Positions 51,751 through 61,608 of a stretch of 64,000 nt of DNA are shown here, piece after piece. Where the stretch lies: NCBI RefSeq assembly GCF_019802085.1, contig NZ_JAHVHV010000006.1, positions 124,001 through 188,000 of the forward strand, given 5' to 3'. Made by a program: the position numbers and the translations under genes. The notes under the pieces were generated by a model. That model was not told where the DNA came from. It saw only the letters and a program-made list of their open reading frames with translations, and made no database searches. This DNA comes from Ferrimonas balearica. Its GTDB lineage: Bacteria > Pseudomonadota > Gammaproteobacteria > Enterobacterales > Shewanellaceae. Every line of letters begins with the position of its first letter. The first letter of the stretch is position 1.

Positions 51751-52277
51751 GGTTTATGATGAAACACCTGATGTGGCTGCTCCTGCTCACCCCCACCCTG
51801 GCCCTGGCCAACCTGAAACCGGACGCCCTGCCCGCCATCAAGGCGATACAGGTCAACGATGACCGGGTGGTCACCGCCGGCCTGCCCACCGCCGAGCAGC
51901 TGACCGCTCTGCCCGAGGCGGGGATCGCCGTGGTGATCAACCTCATCCCCCGGGATCACGCTCACCGCTTGGCCGGGGAGGCCGAACTGGCCACCCAGGC
52001 CGGGCTCACCTACTACCAGATCGACGTCGACTGGCAGGCCCCCAAGGCCGAAGACCTCGCCCGTTTCCAGTCCCTGATGGACCAGCATCGCCAGTCGGGG
52101 CTGCTGGTGCACTGCATGGCCAACTACCGCGCCTCGGCGTTCTACTACCTCTACCGGGCCCTGGAGGACGGCGAACCCACCCCCGAGTTGCTGGCCCCCT
52201 GGGGGGATCTGGAGGCCAGCCTGGCCGAGTACCCCCAGTGGCGGGACTTTATGGATAACACCCTGTCAAAGCAGTGA
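51747..52277 (+). CDS. Tyrosine-phosphatase-like protein, exported
   Basis: The 176-residue protein has a signal peptide (about 1-20, LLLLTPTLALA) and a dual-specificity-type phosphatase core: VINLIPRDHA and the loop LLVHCMANYRASAFYYLYR. The loop has C-x4-R, one residue shorter than the usual C-x5-R, as in some DUF442-like relatives. It may be active or may bind phosphate. Its start ATG overlaps the CHAT stop, so the genes are coupled. Export is notable. Confidence 0.8.
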   Translation: MRFMMKHLMWLLLLTPTLALANLKPDALPAIKAIQVNDDRVVTAGLPTAEQLTALPEAGIAVVINLIPRDHAHRLAGEAELATQAGLTYYQIDVDWQAPKAEDLARFQSLMDQHRQSGLLVHCMANYRASAFYYLYRALEDGEPTPELLAPWGDLEASLAEYPQWRDFMDNTLSKQ

Positions 52278-52364
52278 TTTATTGACCTGGCCCTCATCGA
52301 GATCAAACCCACCAACCGGCCCGGTGGTTAGACTGGGCCCATCCCCCGGCTCTTTGGAGGTCCC

Positions 52365-53093
52365 ATGGGCCGCTCCCCGCTTTGGTTGGTCGCCGGTGCG
52401 CTGCTGGGCGCCGTTTTAGGCTGGCATCTGGCGCCCCGGACCGTGGCCCAACCGCCCTCGCCCGACTGCCCCACCGCGCAACAACTGGCGCTGCTTGAGT
52501 GGGAAAACCGCATGCTGGTCGCCATGGTGCAGGCCGGTCTCCAGGGGGACATCGCCGGCCACCTGGACGCCTTTGGGGCGATGCAGGCCCCCTCGACCCA
52601 GCCCGAGCCCCCATCGCGCCCCGCCCCCGACCCCAGGGCAACATCCGAGGCCAACGCCGATGCCCTGCTGGTCCGGCTGCAATGGGCGGATCTCAAACTG
52701 CAGCGCCAGGCCCTGGCCGAGGGCTGGGCGACGGACGTCCGGCTGGTGACCGCTCGGCGAGATCTCTGGGACCAGGCGCGACGCCAGTTGACCGACCGCG
52801 AGTTCATGGCGGCCCTCTATCGGGCCGACCAGCCCAACCGGCTGTCCATCGACACTGTGCGCCCCGGCAGTGAGGCCCAGCGCCAGGGGCTGCGCCACGG
52901 CGACATTCTCTGGGCCCTGGATGGCCAGCGCACCCTGACCCGAGACCAGTACCGCACCCACCTGGGGACCCTGGCCGCGGAGGCGCCGGTCAGCGTCTCC
53001 CTGCGGCGGGACGGCGAAACCCTTGAGCGGATAGTGACCGGGCTGGAGCAGGCCATCACCCTGACCGCCGACTCGGTGCCACCGCCGCCCTGA
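52365..53093 (+). CDS. PDZ domain protein, membrane-anchored
   Basis: The 242-residue protein has a single N-terminal hydrophobic segment (5-24) that may be a signal anchor, a low-complexity proline linker, a helical part (90-150) and a C-terminal PDZ domain (LSIDTVRPGSEAQRQGLRHGDILWALDGQRTLT). GGAGG precedes the start. It lies 88 bases after the phosphatase-like gene. PDZ domains bind C-termini, so it could act as an adaptor in the envelope. No protease domain is present. Confidence 0.85.
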   Translation: MGRSPLWLVAGALLGAVLGWHLAPRTVAQPPSPDCPTAQQLALLEWENRMLVAMVQAGLQGDIAGHLDAFGAMQAPSTQPEPPSRPAPDPRATSEANADALLVRLQWADLKLQRQALAEGWATDVRLVTARRDLWDQARRQLTDREFMAALYRADQPNRLSIDTVRPGSEAQRQGLRHGDILWALDGQRTLTRDQYRTHLGTLAAEAPVSVSLRRDGETLERIVTGLEQAITLTADSVPPPP

Positions 53094-53176
53094 TCCCTCG
53101 ATAGCGGGTTGTTGAGTCTAGGGTTTTCGCCGCCAGCTTCGCTAAGATAAGACCAAACCCTCGCAGCGAGATCATC

Positions 53177-54679
53177 ATGTCCCAGGACCTTTACATCCTC
53201 GCCCTGGATCAGGGCACCACCTCCAGTCGCGCCCTGCTGTTCAACCGTCAGGGCGAGGTGATGGGCAGCGCCCAACGGGAGTTTACCCAGCACTACCCCG
53301 AGTCGGGCTGGGTGGAGCACGACGCGATGGAGATCTGGGCCAGTCAGCGGGCCACCCTGACCGAGGTGCTGGCCCGTTGCGGGGTGCGCCACGAGCAGGT
53401 GGCCGCCATCGGCATCACCAACCAGCGGGAAACCACGGTGATCTGGGACGCCCAGACCGGTCAGCCCATCCACAACGCCATCGTCTGGCAGTGCCGCCGT
53501 ACCGCCGAGTTGTGCGAGCGCCTCAAGCAGCAGGGGCTGGAGCAGCACGTCCGGGACACCACCGGGCTGGTGCTGGACCCCTACTTCTCCGGCACCAAGA
53601 TCGCCTGGCTGCTGGAGAACGTGCCCGGGGCCCGGGCACGGGCCGAGCGGGGTGAGCTGCGCTTTGGCACCATCGACAGCTGGCTGCTGTGGCATTTGAC
53701 CGACGGGGCCGTGCACGCCACCGATCGCACCAACGCCTCCCGCACCCTGCTGTGGGACATCCACCAGCAGCGCTGGGACCCGGTGATGCTGGAAGCCCTG
53801 GGGATCCCCGCAAGCCTGCTGCCCGAGGTGCGCAGCAGCCGGGAGATCTTCGGCCAGGCCCAGATCGGTCAGGCGCGGATCCCGGTGGCCGGCATCGCCG
53901 GCGATCAGCAGGCGGCCCTGTTTGGCCAGCTCTGCACCACACCGGGGATGGCCAAGAACACCTACGGCACCGGTTGTTTCATGCTGATGCACACCGGCGA
54001 ACAGGCGGTGCAGTCCCACCATGGCCTGCTCACCACCATCGCCTGCAGCGGTCCGGAGCGGGTGGAGTACGCCCTGGAGGGCTCGGTGTTTATGGGGGGC
54101 GCCAGCGTGCAGTGGCTGCGGGACGAGCTGGGCCTCATTCGCCACGCCAGCGAAACCCAGGCCCTGGCAGAATCGGTGCCGGACACCGCGGGGGCCTACC
54201 TGGTACCCGCCTTCACCGGGCTCGGGGCCCCCTACTGGGACCCGTACGCCCGCGGCGCATTGGTGGGACTGACCCGGGGCTGCAACCGCCAGCACATCGT
54301 CCGTGCCACCCTGGAGTCCATCGCCTACCAGAGCCGGGATCTGCTGGACGCCATGCAGCAGGACGCCGGCCTCACCCTGAGCGAGCTGCGGGTGGACGGC
54401 GGCGCCGTGGCCAACGACTTTTTGATGCAGTTCCAGGCCGACCAGCTGGCCACCCCGGTCTGCCGGCCCCAGAACCGGGAGACCACCGCTGCCGGTGCGG
54501 CCTACCTGGCGGGCCTGGCAGTGGGTTACTGGCCCAGCCTGGAAGCGCTCAAGGGGGTCAGCGCCACCGAGCGCCAGTTCACCCCGCAGATGGAGGACGC
54601 CCGGCGTCAATCCCTCTACCAGGGCTGGCAGGCGGCAGTGGCGCGCACCCGGGGATCAAAGCCGACACAGGCCAACTAA
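53177..54679 (+). CDS. glpK: Glycerol kinase
   Basis: The 500-residue cytoplasmic kinase makes glycerol-3-phosphate from glycerol and ATP. It has the phosphate loop [22 protein letters not shown], the active region [13 protein letters not shown], and [12 protein letters not shown] with the ATP-binding [13 protein letters not shown] family motifs are complete. No glpF or glpD is adjacent. The ribosome site is weak. Confidence 0.96.
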   Translation: MSQDLYILALDQGTTSSRALLFNRQGEVMGSAQREFTQHYPESGWVEHDAMEIWASQRATLTEVLARCGVRHEQVAAIGITNQRETTVIWDAQTGQPIHNAIVWQCRRTAELCERLKQQGLEQHVRDTTGLVLDPYFSGTKIAWLLENVPGARARAERGELRFGTIDSWLLWHLTDGAVHATDRTNASRTLLWDIHQQRWDPVMLEALGIPASLLPEVRSSREIFGQAQIGQARIPVAGIAGDQQAALFGQLCTTPGMAKNTYGTGCFMLMHTGEQAVQSHHGLLTTIACSGPERVEYALEGSVFMGGASVQWLRDELGLIRHASETQALAESVPDTAGAYLVPAFTGLGAPYWDPYARGALVGLTRGCNRQHIVRATLESIAYQSRDLLDAMQQDAGLTLSELRVDGGAVANDFLMQFQADQLATPVCRPQNRETTAAGAAYLAGLAVGYWPSLEALKGVSATERQFTPQMEDARRQSLYQGWQAAVARTRGSKPTQAN

Positions 54680-54840
54680 CGGTCAAATACAGCGCATTTA
54701 CCCCTACAACAACAGGCGGGAAAAGTCCCGTTCACAACCCGGATCTACTGCACAATTATGAGGGATTATACGGACTTAATTCGAGACAGCGGCTGGCGTA
54801 AGAGCTCTAATAGCGGCATAAGATTTAACCAGGAGTCCTT

Positions 54841-55278
54841 ATGGCCGCGTCCCAAGACTGTCCGGCAGCCCGCTTGCATAGCTGGGGCCGCCCGACCACC
54901 CTCGTCATTGCGGCGATGGGAGCCTGGAATCAGTCCATCCCGATGATGATGGCGGGTCTGCTGGGCCTGGTGGCCCTGACCATCCACCTGCTGCGTCTGC
55001 GGGAAACCCAGTCCATGCTGCTGCAGTCCGAGATGGAGATGGTGGCCATCCAGAGCAACCTGGAGCGGGCCATGACCCTGGCGCTGGGGGTGTGCGGCAC
55101 CGTGATGACCCTGCACCTGCTGTGGCTGCACCAGCTCAGCCTGGCCCTGCTGCTGGTGGCCACCGCCGCCATCACCAAAACCGTCTGGAACATCATCAAC
55201 CTGGGCCGCCCCGGCCTGGGCGCCAGTCTCACCACCCTGACCCTCACCGTAGCGGTGATCTGGACCATCGCGCCGTAA
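54841..55278 (+). CDS. Small polytopic membrane protein
   Basis: The 145-residue protein has three or four hydrophobic segments (about 19-50, 76-92, 95-113, 128-143) around a polar, glutamate-rich part. AGGAG precedes the ATG. I recognise no family. It is between glpK and the menaquinone operon, but separated from both. Confidence 0.7.
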   Translation: MAASQDCPAARLHSWGRPTTLVIAAMGAWNQSIPMMMAGLLGLVALTIHLLRLRETQSMLLQSEMEMVAIQSNLERAMTLALGVCGTVMTLHLLWLHQLSLALLLVATAAITKTVWNIINLGRPGLGASLTTLTLTVAVIWTIAP

Positions 55279-55307
55279 ATCCGGCTCACAATCTTCGCAG
55301 CCATCCC

Positions 55308-55335
55308 TTGACATCACTCTCTGGTGATTTTTAAT
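55308..55335 (+). promoter_or_regulatory. Predicted sigma-70 promoter of the men operon
   Basis: TTGACA (55308-55313), a 16-base spacer, then TTTAAT (55330-55335), five of six bases matching the -10 box. Transcription would begin near 55342, leaving about 17 bases before the menF start. Confidence 0.65.
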
Positions 55336-55358
55336 TTCAGTGGTTTAACCGCGTAATT

Positions 55359-56741
55359 TTGACAAGGTGGTACAGCATCCTTCCGGCCGAACACACTCTC
55401 GCCCACGCTGCCCAGAGGCTTAGGTTGCGACTGACCCAACTGGAGCAGCAGCCGCCGGCCCACCTCTGTCTGCAGCTGAGCGAGCCTCTGGACCCGCCTC
55501 CCCTGATCGCCTGGCTGGCCAATCAGCAGCTTCTGCCCCGCCTTTACTGGCGGGGTCGTCGCAACGGTGAGGAGATCGCCACCGTTGGCGCGGCGCTGGA
55601 TCTGCACTTCCCCGAGATGCCCAACGCCGAAGAGCTGGATCGCATCTACCACAAGTACCTGGGTGCGGCCCAGGACACCCAGCTGCGCCTGTATGGCGGC
55701 ATGGCCTTCGACAGTCAGCAAAGCCCCTGGCCCGACTTCGGCCAGGCCCGCTTCGTGCTGCCCCGGGTGGAGATCCGCCGCCACGGTGACCAGGCCCAGC
55801 TGATGCTGAACCTCTGTGGCCAGGAGCGCCCCTGGGCGCAGGAGCTGGCCCGGGCCCGGGCGGCCCTGGACGCCCTGCAACCGGCGGCCCCCTTAAGCCC
55901 CCTGGGGCCGGCCCACGTGCTGGCCCGCCAGGACACCCCGGACCAGCCCCGCTGGCGCGAGCTCATCACCCACATCACGGATCCCGCCTTCATCCGCGAG
56001 ACCCCCAAGGTGGTGATGGCCCGGGAGAGCCGCCTGGCCACCAGCGCCCTGCCCAACCACTGGACGGTGCTGCACGCCTGGCAACTGCTCAACCCCGGCA
56101 GCTACCAGTTCGGCTTCCAGTTCAGCGACCACCACAGCTTCATCAGCTGCTCCCCGGAGCGGCTGTTCCACCGCCTGGGGCGGGAACTCTCCACCGAGGC
56201 CCTGGCGGGCACCACGGTGCGCGGCTTCAACGAGGCGGAAGATCAGGCCCTGGCCAGCGCCCTGCTGGCGGACGGCAAGAACAGCCACGAGAACCTGCTG
56301 GTGCGCCAGCACATCGAACAGCAGCTGGTGCCGCTGAGCGACTACGTGGGCGCGGAAGAGAGCCCCACCATCCTCAAGCTCAACCACATTCAACACCTGC
56401 ACCGGGCGATCCGCGCCGAGCTCAAGGCCGGCGTCAACGATCTGCAGCTGCTCGGCGCCCTGCACCCCACCCCGGCGGTGGGCGGCCTGCCCCGGGCGGC
56501 GGCGATGAACTACATCCGCCAGCGTGAGGGCTTCAGCCGGGGCTGGTACGCCGGCGCCTGCGGCTTCTTCGGTGCCCACGAAAGCGAATTCGCCGTGGCG
56601 ATCCGCAGCGCCCGTTTCGAAGCGGAGCGGGTCACCCTGTTTGCCGGGGCGGGCATCGTCGCCGACTCAGAGGCGGACGCCGAATGGCAGGAGCTGAACA
56701 ACAAACTCACCACGGTACTCGGGATCCTCAACGGACTATGA
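55359..56741 (+). CDS. menF: Isochorismate synthase MenF
   Basis: The 460-residue enzyme converts chorismate to isochorismate, the first step of menaquinone synthesis. The chorismate-binding domain shows SCSPERLF, GTTVRGF and HPTPAVGGLPRAAAMNYI. The start is uncertain: the TTG at 55359 has no ribosome site, and no ATG lies near in frame; the coding similarity begins soon after. It is first of the men operon, coupled to menD by ATGA. Confidence 0.93.
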   Translation: MTRWYSILPAEHTLAHAAQRLRLRLTQLEQQPPAHLCLQLSEPLDPPPLIAWLANQQLLPRLYWRGRRNGEEIATVGAALDLHFPEMPNAEELDRIYHKYLGAAQDTQLRLYGGMAFDSQQSPWPDFGQARFVLPRVEIRRHGDQAQLMLNLCGQERPWAQELARARAALDALQPAAPLSPLGPAHVLARQDTPDQPRWRELITHITDPAFIRETPKVVMARESRLATSALPNHWTVLHAWQLLNPGSYQFGFQFSDHHSFISCSPERLFHRLGRELSTEALAGTTVRGFNEAEDQALASALLADGKNSHENLLVRQHIEQQLVPLSDYVGAEESPTILKLNHIQHLHRAIRAELKAGVNDLQLLGALHPTPAVGGLPRAAAMNYIRQREGFSRGWYAGACGFFGAHESEFAVAIRSARFEAERVTLFAGAGIVADSEADAEWQELNNKLTTVLGILNGL

Positions 56742-58450
56742 CCACCACGCACTGCGCCGAATTGAACCTGCTGTGGGCGCGACTGATGCTGGAAGAGCTG
56801 CACCGCCTCGGCGTGCGCCACCTCTGCCTGGCACCGGGTTCCCGCTCCACCCCCCTGACCCTGGCTGCGGCCGGTCATCCCGACCTGACGCGCCACACCC
56901 ATTTCGATGAACGGGGCCTGGGCTTCGCCGCCCTGGGGCTGGCCAAGTCCAGCCAGAGCCCGGTGGCCATCATCACCACCTCCGGCACCGCCGTGGCCAA
57001 CCTCTACCCCGCCGTGGTGGAGGCCTACCAGACCGGCGTGCCCCTGGTGGTGCTCTCCGGTGACCGGCCACCGGAGCTCATCGCCTGCGGCGCCAACCAG
57101 GCGATCCGCCAGCCGGCGATCTTTGCCGACTACGCCCGCCGGCTGGACCTGCCGGCCCCGGATCAGGCGATGCCGCCCCAGGCCCTGCTGGCCCAACTGG
57201 ACCAGGCGATGCTGGACCTGGACCGCCCATTGCACGTCAACTGCATGTACCGGGAGCCGCTCTACCCCGATGGCGAGAGCGTCGATTTCGACGACTACCT
57301 GGCCCCCCTGCGCCACTGGCGCCAGCAAGACACCCCCTGGAACCACACCCCGCCACTGAGCCGCAGCGCCCTGCCCAGCGCCAGCGAGTGCGCCGACTTT
57401 GGCCGCGGCAAGGGGCTCATCGTGGTGGGCAGCCTGGCCCCGCACCAGCAGCCGGAGCAGATCCTGGCTCTGGCCCGACGCCTGGGCTGGCCGGTGCTGG
57501 CGGACGCCCAGTCCCAACTGCGCCAGGCCGACGGCGTGGTGCACCACCTGGACCAGCTGTTTCATCATCCCCAGGCCCAGACGCTGCTGGCCGAGGCCGA
57601 GCACCTGCTGCTGATCGGCGGTCGTCTGCTGTCAAAACGGCTGATGACCTTTATCGCCCAACACCCCTGGAAGGCGTTCTGGCACTACCTGGACCGGCCC
57701 GAGAGCCTGGATCCGGCCCACCTGGCCAAGCGCCGCTTTATCGGCAGCCTGACCCTGTTGCCGGCCCTGCCCTGGCCCCAGGATCCCCACGCCGGCTGGG
57801 GCGATGCCCTGGAGTCCTACAGCGACCAGCTGGAGCAGCGCTTCGCCGAGCTGCACGACGTCGGTGCCCTCACCGAGCTCTCCACCGTACGTCTGCTCTC
57901 CCGCACCCTGAGTGACGACCACCAGCTGTTCATCGGCAACAGCCTGCCCATCCGCCTGTTCGACATGCTGGCCAGCCCCAAGGCCTCCGTCCCGGCGGTA
58001 TTCACCAACCGCGGCGCCTCCGGCATCGACGGTCTGCTGGCCACCAGCTGCGGCGTGGCCCTGGCCAACGGCAAGCCCACGGTGTTGCTGGTGGGCGACC
58101 TGTCGCTGCTGCACGATCTCAACTCCCTGGCCCTGGCCCGCGCCCTGACCAGCCCCCTGGTGGTGCTGGTGCTCAACAACGACGGCGGCAGCATCTTCAA
58201 CCTGCTGCCGGTGCCCAACGAGACGCTGCGCCAGGACTACTACCGTCTGGGCCACGGCTTCGGCTTCGAAGGGGCCGCCAGCCAGTTCCATCTGCCCTAC
58301 CGGCGCCCGGACAGCCTGACGCAGCTGGCCGAGGCCCTCAGCGACGGGCTGAGCCAGAGCGGGGCCAGCGTCATCGAGGTGGTGGTGCCGCCCAACGAGT
58401 CCGCCCAGCTCATCGTCGATTTGGCTCAGCAGATCCAGGGCGATGACTGA
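56738..58450 (+). CDS. menD: SEPHCHC synthase MenD
   Basis: The 570-residue thiamine-diphosphate enzyme joins isochorismate and 2-oxoglutarate. The N-terminal substrate region has LCLAPGSRSTPLTLAA and ITTSGTAVANLYPAVVEA; the cofactor region has LLVGDLSLLHDLNSLAL and LNNDGGSIF. The ATG overlaps the menF stop. Confidence 0.96.
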   Translation: MTTTHCAELNLLWARLMLEELHRLGVRHLCLAPGSRSTPLTLAAAGHPDLTRHTHFDERGLGFAALGLAKSSQSPVAIITTSGTAVANLYPAVVEAYQTGVPLVVLSGDRPPELIACGANQAIRQPAIFADYARRLDLPAPDQAMPPQALLAQLDQAMLDLDRPLHVNCMYREPLYPDGESVDFDDYLAPLRHWRQQDTPWNHTPPLSRSALPSASECADFGRGKGLIVVGSLAPHQQPEQILALARRLGWPVLADAQSQLRQADGVVHHLDQLFHHPQAQTLLAEAEHLLLIGGRLLSKRLMTFIAQHPWKAFWHYLDRPESLDPAHLAKRRFIGSLTLLPALPWPQDPHAGWGDALESYSDQLEQRFAELHDVGALTELSTVRLLSRTLSDDHQLFIGNSLPIRLFDMLASPKASVPAVFTNRGASGIDGLLATSCGVALANGKPTVLLVGDLSLLHDLNSLALARALTSPLVVLVLNNDGGSIFNLLPVPNETLRQDYYRLGHGFGFEGAASQFHLPYRRPDSLTQLAEALSDGLSQSGASVIEVVVPPNESAQLIVDLAQQIQGDD

Positions 58451-59222
58451 AGCCCTGGGGCCCCTGTCCGGCCGCCGCTGGGGCCAGGGGGCACCGCTGG
58501 TGCTGCTGCACGGTTTTTTGGGGGATCACCGGGACTGGCCAGAGGCCCTGGGCGAAGGCTTTGACTGCCTGGCCCTGGATCTGCCCGGCCACGGCCTGAG
58601 CCGCCATTGCCCCCTGGACAGCCTGCCCGCCTTCGAGACGGTAACGGATCTGCTCCTGGCCAGCCTCGACACGGCCGGGTACGACCGTTTCCACCTGCTG
58701 GGCTACTCCCTGGGGGGCCGCCTGGCCCTCCACCTGGCCCAGCGCGCCCCTGGGCGCCTGCTGAGCCTCACCCTGGAGTCCGCCCACCCGGGCCTCACCG
58801 AGTTGGCGCAGCGCCGAGCCCGGCTGGCCAGCGACGGCGCCTGGCACCAACGGATGCAATCGGAGCCGGTGGAGCGGTGGCTCGACGCCTGGTATCAACA
58901 AGGAGTGTTTGCCGATCTCGACCCCGACGCCCGGGCCGCGCTGGTGGCCGCCCGCCGCCATAACGACCCGCAGGCCCTCGCTGCCCTCTATCTGGGCACC
59001 AGCCTGGGCCACCAGGGGGACTTGCGCGCCCTGCCCTGTCCCTTCCCGGCCCAGTTGCTCACCGGCGAGCAGGACAGCAAGTTCACCACCCTGGCCCGGC
59101 AGTGGCAGCAGGCCCAGCCCCACTGGCAGCATCGGGTGATCCCCGGGGCCGGCCACAACATCCACCGGGCCCGCCCCGACGCCTTTCTTGCTACACTGCG
59201 CCCATTGCACCGGATCCGCTGA
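58443..59222 (+). CDS. menH: SHCHC synthase MenH
   Basis: The 259-residue alpha/beta hydrolase removes pyruvate to form SHCHC. It shows HGFLGDHRDW, the nucleophile elbow GYSLGG and the base in IPGAGHNIH. It overlaps menD by eight bases. The order menF-D-H-C-E is typical of enterobacterial-like operons. Confidence 0.92.
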   Translation: MTEALGPLSGRRWGQGAPLVLLHGFLGDHRDWPEALGEGFDCLALDLPGHGLSRHCPLDSLPAFETVTDLLLASLDTAGYDRFHLLGYSLGGRLALHLAQRAPGRLLSLTLESAHPGLTELAQRRARLASDGAWHQRMQSEPVERWLDAWYQQGVFADLDPDARAALVAARRHNDPQALAALYLGTSLGHQGDLRALPCPFPAQLLTGEQDSKFTTLARQWQQAQPHWQHRVIPGAGHNIHRARPDAFLATLRPLHRIR

Positions 59223-59250
59223 TCCACCCCATTGAGCAAAAGGGACTTTG

Positions 59251-60186
59251 ATGATCCTCTACCCCTACTCCCTGGCCCTGAACACGCCGCTGCGGTTCCA
59301 GGGCCAGGCCCTGTCACAACGCCAGGGGCTGCTGGTAAAACTGGTTCAGGACGACCGCGTGGGTTGGGGCGATTGCGCCCCCCTGCCCGGCTTCTCCCGG
59401 GAATCTCTGGCCCAGTGCCAAGACGCCCTGATGGCGGTCGCCCAGGGTCAGACCGGCCCGGACAGCCTGCCCCCCGCCGCCCGCTTCGCCTACGACTGCG
59501 CCCAGTGGCAACTGACCCGAGAGGGGCGCCTGACGCTGCCCCCAACCGTACCCCTGCTGAGCGGGACACCGACGCAGCAGCTGGCCCAGTTTGACGCCCT
59601 GACCGAAGTGCCTTCGCAGCTCAAGCTGAAGCTGGCCCGGGCCCCCCTGCGCGAAGAGCTGGACCTGGTGTTCGCCCTGCTGGCCCGCCACCCCAAGCTC
59701 AAGCTGCGCATCGACGCCAACCGGGGCTGGGATTACGCCAGTGCCGCGGAGTTTGCCCTGGCGGTGCCCCGGGAGAACCTGCTGTACGTGGAGGAGCCCT
59801 GTGCCACCCTGGTGGACAGCCTGCGCCTGCATCAGCAGTACCGGCTGCCCCTGGCCCTGGATGAAACCACCCAGGCGTCGGACTACGAGTATGAGTCGCT
59901 GCCCGGCGTGAAGGCCCTGGTGCTCAAGCCCACGCTGATCGGCAGCCTGGCGCGCCTGCAGGCGCTGACCGAGGCCGCCACCCTGGACGGGGTGACGGTG
60001 GTGCTATCCTCCAGCTTCGAGAGCAACGTCGGCCTCACCCAGCTGGCCTGGCTGGCCCAGACCCTGACCCCCAATAGCCTGCCGGGGCTGGATACCCTGT
60101 CCGCCCTGGAGGCGGACCTGGTGAGCGCCAACCCCTGGGGCCAGCCCAAGCCGCTGATCCCCGAAGCGGAGCTCAACGCACTATGA
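59251..60186 (+). CDS. menC: o-Succinylbenzoate synthase MenC
   Basis: The 311-residue enolase-family enzyme dehydrates SHCHC. Its catalytic residues are in KLKLAR, RIDANRGW, VEEPC, ALDETTQ and LVLKPTL. I chose ATG 59251, with AAAAGGGAC upstream; a TTG three bases before is possible but less likely. Its stop overlaps the menE start. Confidence 0.95.
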   Translation: MILYPYSLALNTPLRFQGQALSQRQGLLVKLVQDDRVGWGDCAPLPGFSRESLAQCQDALMAVAQGQTGPDSLPPAARFAYDCAQWQLTREGRLTLPPTVPLLSGTPTQQLAQFDALTEVPSQLKLKLARAPLREELDLVFALLARHPKLKLRIDANRGWDYASAAEFALAVPRENLLYVEEPCATLVDSLRLHQQYRLPLALDETTQASDYEYESLPGVKALVLKPTLIGSLARLQALTEAATLDGVTVVLSSSFESNVGLTQLAWLAQTLTPNSLPGLDTLSALEADLVSANPWGQPKPLIPEAELNAL

Positions 60187-61553
60187 CTCGCATTGTCTGC
60201 CCCCTGCACAGCGCGGCCCGGCGCTGGGGGGATGCCCTGGCCCTCTGTGGCCCCGAGGGTCAGCTGACCTACGAAGCGCTGGATGGCCGGGTCACCGCCC
60301 TGACCCATCACCTGTCGGCCCAGGGGGTGCGCCCCGGCGAACACCTGGGCTACCTGGGCAGCAACCGCCAGGAGGCGGTACTGTTGCTGTTCGCCGCCCT
60401 GCGACTGGGCGCGGTGTTTGTTCCAATCTCGCCCCGCTTCCCCGACGACCAGCGTGACCGGCTGATCCAGGAGCTCGACATCCGCTGGTGCTGGAGCGAG
60501 TCGACGCCCCCCACCGGCGTCCGCGCCCTCACCCTGGTCAGCGGCCAGGGTGCCGAGGCCTGGCAGGTGGACACCGAGCGGCCCCTGACCCTGGTGCTCA
60601 CCTCCGGCTCCAGCGGCCACCCCAAGGCGGCGATGCACAACCTGCAACAGCATTTGGCGGCGGCCGAGGGCAGCCACGACCAAACGCCCCTGGCCCGGGG
60701 GGATCGCTGGCTTTTGAGCCTGCCGTTGTTCCACATCGGTGGCATGGCCATCCTGTTCCGCTGCCTGACCTGTGGCGCCACCATGGTGCTACCCCACAAG
60801 ACGGATCTGGCCAGCAACCTGCAGAGCCAGAAGATCACCCACCTGTCCCTGGTGACGACCCAGCTGATGCGGCTGCTGGAGCGGAAGGACGCCGAGCAGG
60901 TGCTGGCCTCGGTCACCACCCTGCTGTTGGGCGGCGGCCCCATCCCCAGCCAACTGCTGGCGCGGCTCAAACCCTATCCGCTTAAGGTGCTGACCAGCTA
61001 CGGCATGACCGAGATGGGCAGCCAGATCACCACCGGGCCCGCCAACGATCAGGGCCTGTCCGGCTACCCCCTGGCGGGAAGGCAAGTCCGCATCGAAGCG
61101 GGGCTGATTGAGGTGCGGGGCGACTGCCGCTTTATGGGCTACTACGCCAACGGGGCACTGAGCCAACCCTTCGATGCCGATGGCTGGTTTGCCACCCGGG
61201 ACCTGGGAGTGTTTGTGGGCGAGCAGCTCAAGGTGCTGGGCCGAGCGGACAACATGTTCATCAGCGGCGGCGAGAACGTGCAGCCGGAGGCGATCGAAGC
61301 GGTGCTCAAGCGCTGTGACGGCGTCGAGGAGGCGGTGGTGGTGCCCGTGGCGGACACGGAGTTTGGCCAGCTGCCGGTGGCGGTGGTCAAGGGCTCCTGG
61401 CAACCGGAGCTGTGGGAGAAACGGCTGCTCAAGAAGCTGCCCCGCTTTATGCGCCCCCGCCGCTACCTGCCCTGGCCCAGCGACGGCCACCATGGCGGGC
61501 TTAAGGTCAGCCGCAAGGCGATGGCCGAGTACGTGAGCAGGGTCGACGGCTGA
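60183..61553 (+). CDS. menE: o-Succinylbenzoate-CoA ligase MenE
   Basis: The 456-residue adenylate-forming enzyme activates o-succinylbenzoate with CoA. The nucleotide loop is LTSGSSGHPKAAMHNLQQH, and the C-terminal motif is GRADNMFISGGENVQPEAIE. It ends the five-gene cluster. MenB and MenA are not in the window. Confidence 0.95.
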   Translation: MTRIVCPLHSAARRWGDALALCGPEGQLTYEALDGRVTALTHHLSAQGVRPGEHLGYLGSNRQEAVLLLFAALRLGAVFVPISPRFPDDQRDRLIQELDIRWCWSESTPPTGVRALTLVSGQGAEAWQVDTERPLTLVLTSGSSGHPKAAMHNLQQHLAAAEGSHDQTPLARGDRWLLSLPLFHIGGMAILFRCLTCGATMVLPHKTDLASNLQSQKITHLSLVTTQLMRLLERKDAEQVLASVTTLLLGGGPIPSQLLARLKPYPLKVLTSYGMTEMGSQITTGPANDQGLSGYPLAGRQVRIEAGLIEVRGDCRFMGYYANGALSQPFDADGWFATRDLGVFVGEQLKVLGRADNMFISGGENVQPEAIEAVLKRCDGVEEAVVVPVADTEFGQLPVAVVKGSWQPELWEKRLLKKLPRFMRPRRYLPWPSDGHHGGLKVSRKAMAEYVSRVDG

Positions 61554-61608
61554 TCTTACCCGGCGGATGGCTTAGGTTATGGCCATCCCCTTTCAGCAAG
61601 GAACGCTG

